A DNA stretch of 14,909 nt, taken from assembly GCA_022563275.1 (NCBI GenBank), contig JADFNR010000085.1, positions 1 through 14,909 on the forward strand, written 5' to 3'. The position numbers were made by a program, and so were the translations under genes. The first letter of the stretch is position 1; each line of letters starts with the position of its first letter. The DNA is from Chloroflexota bacterium. GTDB taxonomy: Bacteria > Chloroflexota > Dehalococcoidia > UBA3495. Positions 1 through 6,703 of this stretch are shown piece after piece. The notes under the pieces were generated by a model. That model saw only the letters and a list, made by a program, of their open reading frames with translations, did no database searches and was not told where the DNA came from.

Positions 1-96
1 TTCCCTGGGTTGGCGATAATGCTCACTGTGATGTCGCTGAACCTCTTCGGGGACTGGCTCCGGGACAAGCTGGACCCGCGGCTGCGCCAGTTGTAG
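1..96 (+). CDS. C-terminal end of an Opp/Dpp-type ABC transporter permease (5' truncated by window)
   Basis: Thirty-one codons are open from the first base to a TAG stop at 94-96. The peptide starts [14 protein letters not shown], continues with [12 protein letters not shown] and ends RLRQL. This is the usual ending of DppC/OppC-type inner-membrane permeases: the last transmembrane helix with PGLAI, then N-L-x-G-D-x-L-R-D-x-L-D-P-R-L. Such proteins form half of the channel of a peptide, nickel or related importer. Most of the gene lies outside the window, so the substrate cannot be judged. A strong terminator follows 50 bases later, so this was probably the last gene of its operon or close to it. 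Confidence 0.82.
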   Translation, partial: FPGLAIMLTVMSLNLFGDWLRDKLDPRLRQL

Positions 97-146
97 CAGG
101 TCCAGATTTCAGCCACTCAGACAGGTGGCGGAGCAATGCTAAACAA

Positions 147-189
147 GAGACGCCCCCGGCTCATCGCGAGCCGGGGGCGTCTCTTTCTT
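147..189 (+). terminator. Strong Rho-independent terminator after the permease gene
   Basis: A perfect 16-bp stem (147-162 with 168-183) encloses a 5-base loop (163-167) and is followed by TTTCTTG. The stem is very GC-rich. The flanking AACAA and TTGTT can extend the pairing with a small bulge. It lies 50 bases after the permease stop and about 170 bases before the next gene, so it separates the two transcription units. Confidence 0.9.
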
Positions 190-361
190 GTTCCGGTGGC
201 GCAATGGATGCTCATCTGAATCTCCACCAGCCCTTGTTCAAACGATGCGCTCCAAATAAGATGAACACTCGCCCGGTATTCTCAAAAGCCGGAATCACCG
301 AGCCGGACCACGGCCGGGCCGCATGGCCGACGGAGTAAGTTGACCGGAAGGAGTTCACGGG

Positions 362-925
362 ATGAAAGTGGGTGTAATCTCAGACACGCATAACCCCAGC
401 GTGGGGGCGCAACCGCCGCCGGAAGTAGCCCTCGCGTTTCAAGGGGTAGATGTGATAATCCATGCGGGAGATATTTACCTCCCTTCTTGTCTTGACTGGT
501 TAGAAGAGATCGCGCCGGTATACGCCGTTGAACTGGAGGCTGACGCTCATTTCAAAGATGATTCCCGCGTGATGGACAAGACCCGAGTACTGCATCTTGA
601 AGGACACTCGATCGGCTTAACCCACGACCTATTGGTGCCGGGTATGGTCCAAGAAATCACCCAGTATAGCCCCCTATCCAAGCATTTCCCACAGGGCTCC
701 GATCTGTCCACCGCTCTGGAGACCGTATTTGGCGCTGAAGTCGATATCGTTATATTTGGGCATACCCACTACCCCGTAGTTGAAGAATTCCAAGGGGTCC
801 TGATGGTCAACCCGGGAAGCCCCAGCCTTCCGAAACAATTACGGCGCCTAGGCCAAGTGGCCATCATGGAACTGGGACCAAACCGCAAAAAGGCTGAGAT
901 ACTGGAACTCTCAACGTTCAGCTAA
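362..925 (+). CDS. YfcE/MJ0936-like metallophosphoesterase
   Basis: This 187-residue protein has the compact calcineurin-like phosphoesterase fold of the YfcE/MJ0936 group, cytosolic dinuclear-metal enzymes that cleave phosphodiesters. Visible metal-site motifs are SDTH (D8, H10), AGD (D37), the TH of LTHDL (H88) and GHTH (H134, H136). The family hallmark NPGSPSLPK is at 150-158. The usual GN-x-D block is VELEAD here, so the bridging Asn is replaced by Glu59. Length is normal for the family. The ATG is preceded by GGAAGGAG (346-353) with 8 bases of spacing, a clear ribosome site. It appears to be a single-gene unit, convergent with the binding-protein gene downstream. No strong promoter is visible in 190-345; TTGTTC (234) with TAAGAT (257) is only a weak candidate. 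The natural substrate is unknown. Confidence 0.88.
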   Translation: MKVGVISDTHNPSVGAQPPPEVALAFQGVDVIIHAGDIYLPSCLDWLEEIAPVYAVELEADAHFKDDSRVMDKTRVLHLEGHSIGLTHDLLVPGMVQEITQYSPLSKHFPQGSDLSTALETVFGAEVDIVIFGHTHYPVVEEFQGVLMVNPGSPSLPKQLRRLGQVAIMELGPNRKKAEILELSTFS

Positions 926-963
926 AGAAAGATCAAAAGGCGGTTTGGTCTACGATCAGAAAT

Positions 964-989
964 CGGCTGCGAAGGTGCCTTCGCAGCCG
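964..989. terminator. Bidirectional hairpin between convergent genes
   Basis: A perfect 12-bp inverted repeat (964-975 with 978-989; 11 bp with a 4-base loop in practice) lies midway between the convergent stops at 925 and 1023. There is no long T-run on either side; on the minus strand the stem is followed by ATTTCT. Position and stability suggest a shared transcription end for both genes. Confidence 0.6.
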
Positions 990-1022
990 GTAACAATGCC
1001 CCATGATTTAATTATGCGCCGT

Positions 1023-2267
1023 TTACTTCTTAAGGTCGGCCGCGGTCAAATCCCCCGGCAGTATCCCTTCGTAGCTGATCGGGCCGCCAAAACGGACCCA
1101 TCTACCGCTTTCGACCCGTTCCAGAAATGCTGATTGGGTCGGGTCGTGGTCCGTCGAACTCATGGCGGCCGGGAACAAGCACACCGAACACTGGAAGTCT
1201 TTTATCGACTCAACAGCTTTGATCAGGCCTTCGCGCGTTAGGTCCTTCCCCGCTATTATGAGGGCCTCCTCCACCAGTTCTCCGACGTACTGGCCGTAGA
1301 GGGTTAAGAAGTTGGGGGTTTCTATTCCGGCGTACTGGCTGATTATCTCCGCGTGCTTAGCGACCCCAGGATCGCCGGTTTCATACGCTTGGCGAATATA
1401 TGTCAGGGATACGGTGCCCTCTATGACCTCGGGACCCGATAAGCCAATACTGAACTCGTTGGCGCTGACCGTCGAAAGGACGAACGGGACGTCCCAGTCC
1501 AAGTCCAGCCGCGCGTGTTTGATAGCGGTTGAGAACTGGCGGGGTGTGGCCCAGATAGCTATAACGTCGGCTCCTGCTGCTTTGAGGCGGTCGACCTGGG
1601 CATTCAGGTCGGCATCCACGGCTTCATGGGTTTCTTCTCCCACGATCGCTAGGGCGTCCCCCACGCCCCGCCGGATGCCGTCAATGCCATCTCCGCCAAA
1701 ATCGTCGTTCTGGCGCATCAGGCCCAGCTTCTGGCCGGCAAAATTCTCAGCGATGTACTGGCCCAGAATCACCCCCTCGGCTACGTAGTTGGTAAGGGAA
1801 CCAAAGATGTTGGGTCTGGCGGCCGGGTCCTTGACCCACTCGATAGCGCCCGTGGCCACGAACAGGTCAGGCACGCCTCGCTCAAGAAGATAATCCACCA
1901 CTTGCAAATGCGTGGGTGTGCCCAGCCCATTGACGAGCGCGAAGATCTGGTCTTGCTCCACCAGCTTACGCACCAAGTCCACCGTCTTGGGTGGGGAGTA
2001 GGCGTCATCCTCCAGGATGTACCGAATCTTCCGGCCGTTGATTCCGCCCTTGGTGTCGTTGATGAAATCAAAATAGGCCTTGGTTGAGTTGCCGATCTGC
2101 GAATAGACGGCTATGGGACCGGTGAGCGAGGTATGGGTCCCGAGAAGAATCTCATCGTCGGTCACTCCTGGAACCACCTGGTCGTCGCCACCGCACGCTC
2201 CCAACATCACGACCAACCCCAGGAACAACGCCAATACAAACAGCAAATGCTTTTTCCAAACAATCAT
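1023..2267 (-). CDS. Branched-chain amino-acid/amide-type ABC transporter substrate-binding lipoprotein (LivK-like, Peripla_BP_6)
   Basis: This extracytoplasmic binding protein of a HAAT-family importer has 414 residues. A signal sequence (K5, K6, then a hydrophobic run from about 8 to 22) leads into the lipobox LGAC with Cys25 as the lipidated residue, followed by an acidic stretch. The mature part begins with DDEILLGTHTSLTGP, the standard start of the type-1 periplasmic-binding fold, and includes GGINGRKI and EDDAYSP. Length matches the family. A CSVC pair lies in the C-terminal part. I chose ATG at 2267: AGGAG (2276-2280) is 8 bases away, while an in-frame TTG at 2270 is only 5 bases away. 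The livGFHM genes lie just upstream on the same strand, but a terminator and a separate promoter lie between, so this gene is probably expressed independently. The ligand is not predictable; it could be amino acids, amides, urea or aromatic acids. Confidence 0.92.
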   Translation of the reverse strand: MIVWKKHLLFVLALFLGLVVMLGACGGDDQVVPGVTDDEILLGTHTSLTGPIAVYSQIGNSTKAYFDFINDTKGGINGRKIRYILEDDAYSPPKTVDLVRKLVEQDQIFALVNGLGTPTHLQVVDYLLERGVPDLFVATGAIEWVKDPAARPNIFGSLTNYVAEGVILGQYIAENFAGQKLGLMRQNDDFGGDGIDGIRRGVGDALAIVGEETHEAVDADLNAQVDRLKAAGADVIAIWATPRQFSTAIKHARLDLDWDVPFVLSTVSANEFSIGLSGPEVIEGTVSLTYIRQAYETGDPGVAKHAEIISQYAGIETPNFLTLYGQYVGELVEEALIIAGKDLTREGLIKAVESIKDFQCSVCLFPAAMSSTDHDPTQSAFLERVESGRWVRFGGPISYEGILPGDLTAADLKK

Positions 2268-2311
2268 CAAGATTTCTCCTCAAATTTAGCGTAATAGTGA
2301 TGAGCGGGAAT

Positions 2312-2325
2312 GCGCACATGTGCGC
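2312..2325. promoter_or_regulatory. Perfect 14-bp palindrome in the leader of the binding-protein gene (candidate operator)
   Basis: GCGCACATGTGCGC is a perfect inverted repeat located about 13-26 bases downstream of the predicted transcription start of the binding-protein gene. This placement suits a dimeric repressor site. It could also form a small RNA hairpin. No regulator gene is in the window. Confidence 0.45.
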
Positions 2326-2343
2326 GGGTTGAGACGGCGCCCA

Positions 2344-2352
2344 ATTATACCA
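2344..2352 (-). promoter_or_regulatory. Extended -10 promoter for the substrate-binding protein gene
   Basis: On the minus strand this reads TGGTATAAT, a perfect TATAAT preceded by the TGn of an extended -10 element. No good -35 is needed or seen. Predicted start is near 2337, giving a leader of about 70 bases before the ATG at 2267. It lies just downstream of the livM terminator, consistent with separate expression of the binding protein. The inverted repeat TACCA-tt-TGGTA (2348-2359) overlaps it. Confidence 0.65.
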
Positions 2353-2378
2353 TTTGGTAGATATTTCATCTTGGGATC

Positions 2379-2410
2379 GAAAAAAGCCCCGGCCACGTAA
2401 GCCTGGCCGG
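2379..2410 (-). terminator. Rho-independent terminator after livM
   Basis: Read on the minus strand, a CCGGCCA/TGGCCGG stem (2404-2410 with 2389-2395, 8-base loop) is followed by GGC and six T (2385-2380). It lies about 40 bases after the livM stop and ends the livGFHM transcript before the binding-protein promoter. Confidence 0.8.
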
Positions 2411-2449
2411 TTTTACTCGTGTGAAGTCAAAAACCTACCGGACTCGGAA

Positions 2450-3505
2450 TCATTGGCGCCGTGTGGCCAACGCCCGACGCAACTGGGCCCATATCCGGCC
2501 TGGACTCCATGCCGAATCGCCCTGTAAAAATCCCGCCAGACCCCTTGGGAATAGTATGATCACGGCGATCAAGAATCCTCCGAATATAACGTTGCGAAGG
2601 TCATTGACCCCGGGGATAATTCGCGCCAGTTCGCTGATGCCCTCAGACTGGAAGGTCAGGAAGAGGGCGCCGATGACCGCCCCCAATATGCTTCCCAACC
2701 CGCCGATCACGATCGCCACCAGGAAAAATATGGAATCGATGAAATTCAGGCTGTCCGGTGACACGAACCCCTGTACAGCGAAGAATAACCCTCCGCCTAT
2801 CCCTGCGTACACGGAGCTAATGCCGAAGGCCAGAGCTTTGTGCCGGCGGACATCGATTCCCATCTGCTCCGCGCCGATCTCACTATTGCGCAAAGCAATG
2901 AATGCCCGGCCGACTCGGCTGCGGGTAAGGTTCCAAAATAGCACAGTCATAATGACCGTGGTCGCACAGGTGATGTAATAGAGCCAATCGCCGCTGTCCA
3001 ATAAGCCCGCCAAAAAACTGGGTGGCTGTAATCGGTCCCCGCTTACGCCCAGGGCGCCGTTGGTCCATCGACTGAGACTGTTGAGTTTTAGGATCTGAGG
3101 CAACGCAATCATCAGCCCAAAGGTCGCGACGGCCAGGTAAGGGCCTCTAAGACGCACCGCGGGGAACCCGATCACCACCCCGCCGATGATGCCCGTCGTT
3201 CCGCCTGAGATCAAGATCGCCACCAGCAGCGGAAATCCGTATTGTTGAGAGAGAATGGCTGTGGTGTAAGCGCTGATCAAAACCAAGGCCGCGTGTCCTA
3301 AAGAGACCTGCCCGCTGTAGCCGGTCAATAGGTTCATGCCCAGCAGAATGAGCAGCCATACACCGAACATAGTCGCGTTGAAAGTGCGGAACTCGCCGAT
3401 AAATAGACTGAATAATGGCCATTCATGAAGGAATGGGAACACCACCATCACGACGGCAACCCCGAATACCCATAAAGCCCGGCGATTCAAGAATGCGGTG
3501 GTCAC
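2450..3505 (-). CDS. livM: Branched-chain amino-acid-type ABC transporter permease LivM
   Basis: This 351-residue integral membrane permease is one half of the channel of a HAAT importer and partners LivH. The family signature TGYSGQVSLGHAAL (about 61-74) is intact and is flanked by many hydrophobic helices. The cytoplasmic coupling loop that contacts the ATPases is visible as RNSEIGAEQMGID with VYAGIGGGLF after it. GGLGSILGAVIGA and FPRGLAG near the end are also typical. The start is GTG at 3505, 3 bases after the livH stop; an AGAAGG ribosome site lies inside the livH end, so the two genes are probably translationally coupled. The stop is TGA, showing that TGA still terminates in this organism. 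A terminator follows. Confidence in the family is high; the transported substrate is unknown. Confidence 0.94.
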   Translation of the reverse strand: MTTAFLNRRALWVFGVAVVMVVFPFLHEWPLFSLFIGEFRTFNATMFGVWLLILLGMNLLTGYSGQVSLGHAALVLISAYTTAILSQQYGFPLLVAILISGGTTGIIGGVVIGFPAVRLRGPYLAVATFGLMIALPQILKLNSLSRWTNGALGVSGDRLQPPSFLAGLLDSGDWLYYITCATTVIMTVLFWNLTRSRVGRAFIALRNSEIGAEQMGIDVRRHKALAFGISSVYAGIGGGLFFAVQGFVSPDSLNFIDSIFFLVAIVIGGLGSILGAVIGALFLTFQSEGISELARIIPGVNDLRNVIFGGFLIAVIILFPRGLAGFLQGDSAWSPGRIWAQLRRALATRRQ

Positions 3506-3508
3506 CGG

Positions 3509-4396
3509 TTAAACCCTTCTCTGCCCAGTCCGCCCAAAAATACCGGACGGGCGGACCATCAGCACTAACACGATCATCGCGAAGGCTACCGTTAAGTCCG
3601 TGCCGCCCACGCTGGATGGCACGTAGGTCCCCGCCATGTTCTTTACCACACCGATAGCCAGTCCACCCAAAACGGCGCCTACCGGGCTATCCAGCCCACC
3701 CAAGATCGCCGCGGCCAATGCGAAGAGCAGCACGGTGAACATCGTGCCCGTATCGAGGCCGAGGTTCTGGGCCACCAGTATCCCCGCGACCGCACCCACG
3801 GCGGCTCCCAGGCCCCAGCCGAAGCTCAACATCCGGCCTACCGGAATGCCGACCAATTGGCTGGCGATGCGGTTCTGGGCGGTGGCCCGCATCGCCAAGC
3901 CAAATTTCGTGCGTTGGAATAACAGGAACAGCAACACCATTACGATTACGGCTGCGGCCAAGATTCCTAAGTTCAGCCTGCCGATGCAGACATCGCCCAC
4001 GCAGGTAGGGGAACCGGCGAAGAGGCTGAACGGTCCGAAGCCTCTGGGTAGGGGCCCCCAGATGTATAGCGCCAGGCCATCGAAGATGAGGAACAGACCT
4101 AAAGCGACGATGAGATTATTCAGTTCCGATGTCCCTTCAATATGCCGCACGACCAGCCTTTCCACCAATGCGCCCATCGCCGCAGCCGCCAGCAGGGTGA
4201 GAAAGAACGTCAACCAGAACCCCATCGCGGCCCCCAAGGCCGACCAGGCGATAAAGGTCGTGAACATGGCCATCTGGCCCTGGGCGAAGTTGAGCGTTCC
4301 CGTGGAGCGGTAGGTCAGCACGATCGCCAGCGCCAGGATAGCGAACAGACTGCCGCTGGCGATCCCACTGGTAAATTGTTGCAGGAATAGGTCCAT
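3509..4396 (-). CDS. livH: Branched-chain amino-acid-type ABC transporter permease LivH
   Basis: This 295-residue inner-membrane permease of the Liv/HAAT type pairs with LivM. The N-terminal hallmark YRSTGTLNFAQGQMAMF (about 29-45) is intact. The coupling-loop region RATAQNRIASQLVGI and the repeat-like GGLDSPVGAVLGG follow, and it ends in VRPSGIFGR. Length is usual for LivH. The ATG start (4396) lies 6 bases after the livF stop, with GAGG of that junction serving as a short ribosome site. The order livG-livF-livH-livM on one strand with almost no spacing indicates a single operon transcribed leftward. Confidence 0.94.
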   Translation of the reverse strand: MDLFLQQFTSGIASGSLFAILALAIVLTYRSTGTLNFAQGQMAMFTTFIAWSALGAAMGFWLTFFLTLLAAAAMGALVERLVVRHIEGTSELNNLIVALGLFLIFDGLALYIWGPLPRGFGPFSLFAGSPTCVGDVCIGRLNLGILAAAVIVMVLLFLLFQRTKFGLAMRATAQNRIASQLVGIPVGRMLSFGWGLGAAVGAVAGILVAQNLGLDTGTMFTVLLFALAAAILGGLDSPVGAVLGGLAIGVVKNMAGTYVPSSVGGTDLTVAFAMIVLVLMVRPSGIFGRTGQRRV

Positions 4397-4402
4397 CGAT
4401 CC

Positions 4403-5110
4403 TCAGAAACCGAGGTAGGCCCCACGAAGCTCTTCGTTCTTTAGGAGATTCTGTGCGGTATCTTGCAGGACCACGCTACCCGTCTCCAATACATAACCGT
4501 AATCGGCGACGCTTAGCGCCTGGTTCGCATTCTGTTCCGCCAGCAAGACGGTGATCCCCTCTCGTTCGCTCAGGCCTTTGATGCGGGTGAACAGTTCTTC
4601 CACGAGTATGGGCGCCAACCCGATCGAGGGTTCGTCCAAGATCAGAAGCTTTGGCCGGGCCATCAGCGCCCGCCCTATGGCCAGCATCTGCTGCTCGCCG
4701 CCGCTGAGTGAATTGGCTGGCTGCCGCAGCCGGTCCCCAAGCCTGGGGAAATAGGATATTACCTGGTCCATCTGCCTGCGGACCTGTTCTCTCTTCCCCA
4801 GAGTAAAGGCGCCTAGACGCAGGTTTTCCAGCACGGTCATCTCGGAGAAAAGCTGGCGTCCTTCCGGCACCACGGATATGCCAAGGCGCACGATCCGGTC
4901 CGCGGACAACCCACCGATCTCTTGGCCCTGGAATCTGATGGATCCGGCCGTCACCGGAAGCAGACCGGCGATCGCCTTGATGGTAGCGCTTTTACCCGAC
5001 CCGTTGGCTCCCAACACGGTTACGATCTGGGCTTCGGGTACTTCCAGCGACACCCCGTGCAAGGCTGAAACCTGCCCGTACGAGGCATGAACGTCTTTAA
5101 GTTTGAGCAC
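4403..5110 (-). CDS. livF: Branched-chain amino-acid-type ABC transporter ATP-binding protein LivF
   Basis: This 235-residue cytoplasmic ATPase of the HAAT importer forms a heterodimer with LivG. Walker A is GANGSGKS (34-41), followed by Ala-Thr instead of the more common Thr-Thr. The ABC signature LSGGEQ is at 135-140 and Walker B LLILDEP ends at about 161. The AEQNANQAL segment at the switch position, with Gln-Asn instead of His, is normal for LivF. VPEGRQLF after the Q-loop region is also a LivF marker. The start is GTG at 5110, which overlaps the livG end by 14 bases, so translation is probably coupled. The stop is TGA. Confidence 0.94.
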   Translation of the reverse strand: MLKLKDVHASYGQVSALHGVSLEVPEAQIVTVLGANGSGKSATIKAIAGLLPVTAGSIRFQGQEIGGLSADRIVRLGISVVPEGRQLFSEMTVLENLRLGAFTLGKREQVRRQMDQVISYFPRLGDRLRQPANSLSGGEQQMLAIGRALMARPKLLILDEPSIGLAPILVEELFTRIKGLSEREGITVLLAEQNANQALSVADYGYVLETGSVVLQDTAQNLLKNEELRGAYLGF

Positions 5111-5870
5111 CGGACGACCCCAGGTACGTTTGGACGACGGCAGGGTCTTTTCGCACCTGCTCCGGTGGGCCCTCGGCGATCTTCCGGCCGAAGTCCAGCA
5201 CGCACACCCGGTCTGACACTTCCATCACCAGATTCATCTGGTGTTCCACCAAGAGTATCGTCACCCCCTGGTTGTCGCGTAGGTCTCGAATCACGCCGGC
5301 CAAGCCGCTTACCTCTTCGTTGGTGAGGCCCGCGGCGGGCTCGTCCAACAGTAGAAGATCAGGCCGGGATACCATCGCCCGCGCCAGCTCGACTCGTTTT
5401 TTTATGCCGTAGGGGAGTGCGGCTGCGGGTGTGTCTCTGTAGACCGATAGGCCGAGAAACTCCAGAACCTCGAGGGCGCGGATGATCCCAGTTTTTTCTT
5501 GGTCCGAAGCCTTGGGGAGCCGGAATACCGCCTGCAAGATGTTGTACGGCAATCTGGAGTGTTGGCCAACCAGCAGGTTGTCCATCACCGTCATCGTGGC
5601 GAACAGCTCTAGGTTCTGGAAGGTGCGCGCCACCCCTTGGCTGATGACTTGGTGAGGCTGCATGCTCATCAGGTCCCGGCCTTTAACCATGATGGAACCC
5701 TGTATGGGCTCATACACGCGCGTGATGCAATTGAAGACCGTGGTTTTGCCGGCGCCGTTGGGTCCGATTATCGAGAATATCTCCCCTTTTTCCACGGAAA
5801 AAGAGACGCTGTCCAGCGCCAAGATACCTCCGAAGCGAATCGAGAGTTCCTCGACGTTCAGCAGCACCAA
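5097..5870 (-). CDS. livG: Branched-chain amino-acid-type ABC transporter ATP-binding protein LivG
   Basis: This 257-residue cytoplasmic ATPase is the first gene of the livGFHM operon. Walker A is GPNGAGKTT (36-44), the Q-loop is in ARTFQN (Q85), the ABC signature is the LivG-type LPYGIKK (152-158), Walker B is LLLLDEP with D176-E177, and the switch His is H210 in LLVEHQM. All catalytic elements are present. The start is uncertain by one codon: TTG at 5870 or GTG at 5867, both served by AAGGAG (5877-5882) with 6 or 9 bases of spacing. The 209 bases upstream hold no clear promoter, so the operon might be read from the SnoaL-like gene upstream. Confidence 0.94.
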   Translation of the reverse strand: MVLLNVEELSIRFGGILALDSVSFSVEKGEIFSIIGPNGAGKTTVFNCITRVYEPIQGSIMVKGRDLMSMQPHQVISQGVARTFQNLELFATMTVMDNLLVGQHSRLPYNILQAVFRLPKASDQEKTGIIRALEVLEFLGLSVYRDTPAAALPYGIKKRVELARAMVSRPDLLLLDEPAAGLTNEEVSGLAGVIRDLRDNQGVTILLVEHQMNLVMEVSDRVCVLDFGRKIAEGPPEQVRKDPAVVQTYLGSSGAQT

Positions 5871-5949
5871 TCGTGCTCCTTCATCCTACTTGGGCCGATC
5901 AAAACCTGGGCGTCCTTGGATCAATTTATTCATCATCGTCCTAGGACCA

Positions 5950-5989
5950 GTGTAGCCTCTCGTAGTCGCAGGTTCGCGACATTCTACAC
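5950..5989. other. Nested inverted repeat upstream of livG
   Basis: GTGTAG (5950-5955) pairs with CTACAC (5984-5989), enclosing a second stem GTCGC/GCGAC (5965-5969 with 5976-5980) with a 6-base loop. There is no T-run, so it is not a standard terminator. It lies between the SnoaL-like gene and livG and could act in RNA processing or as a protein site. Support is only the symmetry. Confidence 0.35.
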
Positions 5990-6079
5990 CCAGTGATGGC
6001 GTGTATCTGCGAAGCCGCTAGTCAAAGCGACAACCAAGTCAGGCCTGATTTGGAGGAAGATACCAATCTCCGGGTCCGG

Positions 6080-6574
6080 TTATGCCGAACGAACCTTGGC
6101 CCAGCCGGAGTCGAAGGGTGTGCTGAAGACGCCGGTTGACCTCTTGTTCTTGAACATCCATCGCCCGTTCACTCGGACGTACTCCTCGTCGTCGATGCCC
6201 GCCCGCCACATGGCCTGGCCGCCGTCGCCCACCGTGCAAGGCATGAACAGGTACCAACGCGCCCTCGCGGTGTCTCCGGTCACCACGATCTGGGGATTGA
6301 GGCTGTAGTGGATGGCGAAGGTGAATATCTTGGACGCGCCTCGGAAGAAATCGCGGATCGCTTCTCTTCCTTCGAACCGGCCCAAAGACCCACTTTCCCA
6401 CACCGCGTCCTCCACGAATAACGCGGCTAAGCCATCTGGATCGTAATTATCATCGCAAAGCTCGGCGTATCTGGCCTTCAGGTTCCGAATCGCGTCCGTG
6501 TCTTCCAAAGTCCGGACCCTGTTTTCCAACTCCTCCAGCCTGCCAATGAGGTCTGAATCTGTTTGAGCGGGCAT
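6080..6574 (-). CDS. SnoaL-like/NTF2-fold protein (nuclear transport factor 2 family)
   Basis: This 164-residue cytosolic protein has an N-terminal charged helix rich in Leu and Glu (about 9-25), then the SnoaL_4/BaiE-like cone fold. Typical elements are AIRNLKARYAELCDD (Y36, D41/D42), LAALFVEDAVWE, a GRFEGREAIRDFF block (65-77) and IHYSLNP with H89. In dehydratases of this fold (BaiE, scytalone dehydratase) a Tyr, an Asp and a His in these places are catalytic, so an enzymatic role such as dehydratase or isomerase is possible but unproven. The ATG at 6574 has AAGGGG (6583-6588) at 8 bases. It follows the NMT1-like gene by 129 bases on the same strand. Confidence 0.82.
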   Translation of the reverse strand: MPAQTDSDLIGRLEELENRVRTLEDTDAIRNLKARYAELCDDNYDPDGLAALFVEDAVWESGSLGRFEGREAIRDFFRGASKIFTFAIHYSLNPQIVVTGDTARARWYLFMPCTVGDGGQAMWRAGIDDEEYVRVNGRWMFKNKRSTGVFSTPFDSGWAKVRSA

Positions 6575-6645
6575 TATGATTTCCCCTTGCCTGCGAGGAT
6601 CGATGATTCCTCATGTTGCTTGAAGATAGATCGGGCGCGGGCGGT

Positions 6646-6662
6646 CAATCCCAGCGGGATTG
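6646..6662. other. Perfect 7-bp hairpin between the NMT1-like and SnoaL-like genes
   Basis: CAATCCC-agc-GGGATTG is an exact inverted repeat 41 bases after the stop of the NMT1-like gene (minus strand). No T-run follows on the minus strand, so it is at best a weak terminator or an RNA-stability element. Confidence 0.4.
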
Positions 6663-6703
6663 TTTCAGTTTCCCTGGGCCAGGATTTCATGGGCCGTGCC
6701 CCC

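Noticed and set aside
2421..2978. Plus-strand open frame antisense to livM
   Set aside because: No ribosome site or recognisable domain; it is a shadow of the livM coding sequence.
3636..4313. Long plus-strand open frame antisense to livH
   Set aside because: Its composition (Pro, Thr and Arg-rich) is that of an antisense shadow of a membrane protein gene, and the minus-strand frame encodes a complete LivH.
5640..5720. Degenerate ABC signature in LivG as a sign of inactivity
   Set aside because: LPYG in place of LSGG is the normal form of the LivG family.
5961..5990. tRNA-like T-arm (GGTTCG) upstream of livG
   Set aside because: Only one arm resembles a tRNA; there is no anticodon arm, acceptor stem or D-arm around it.
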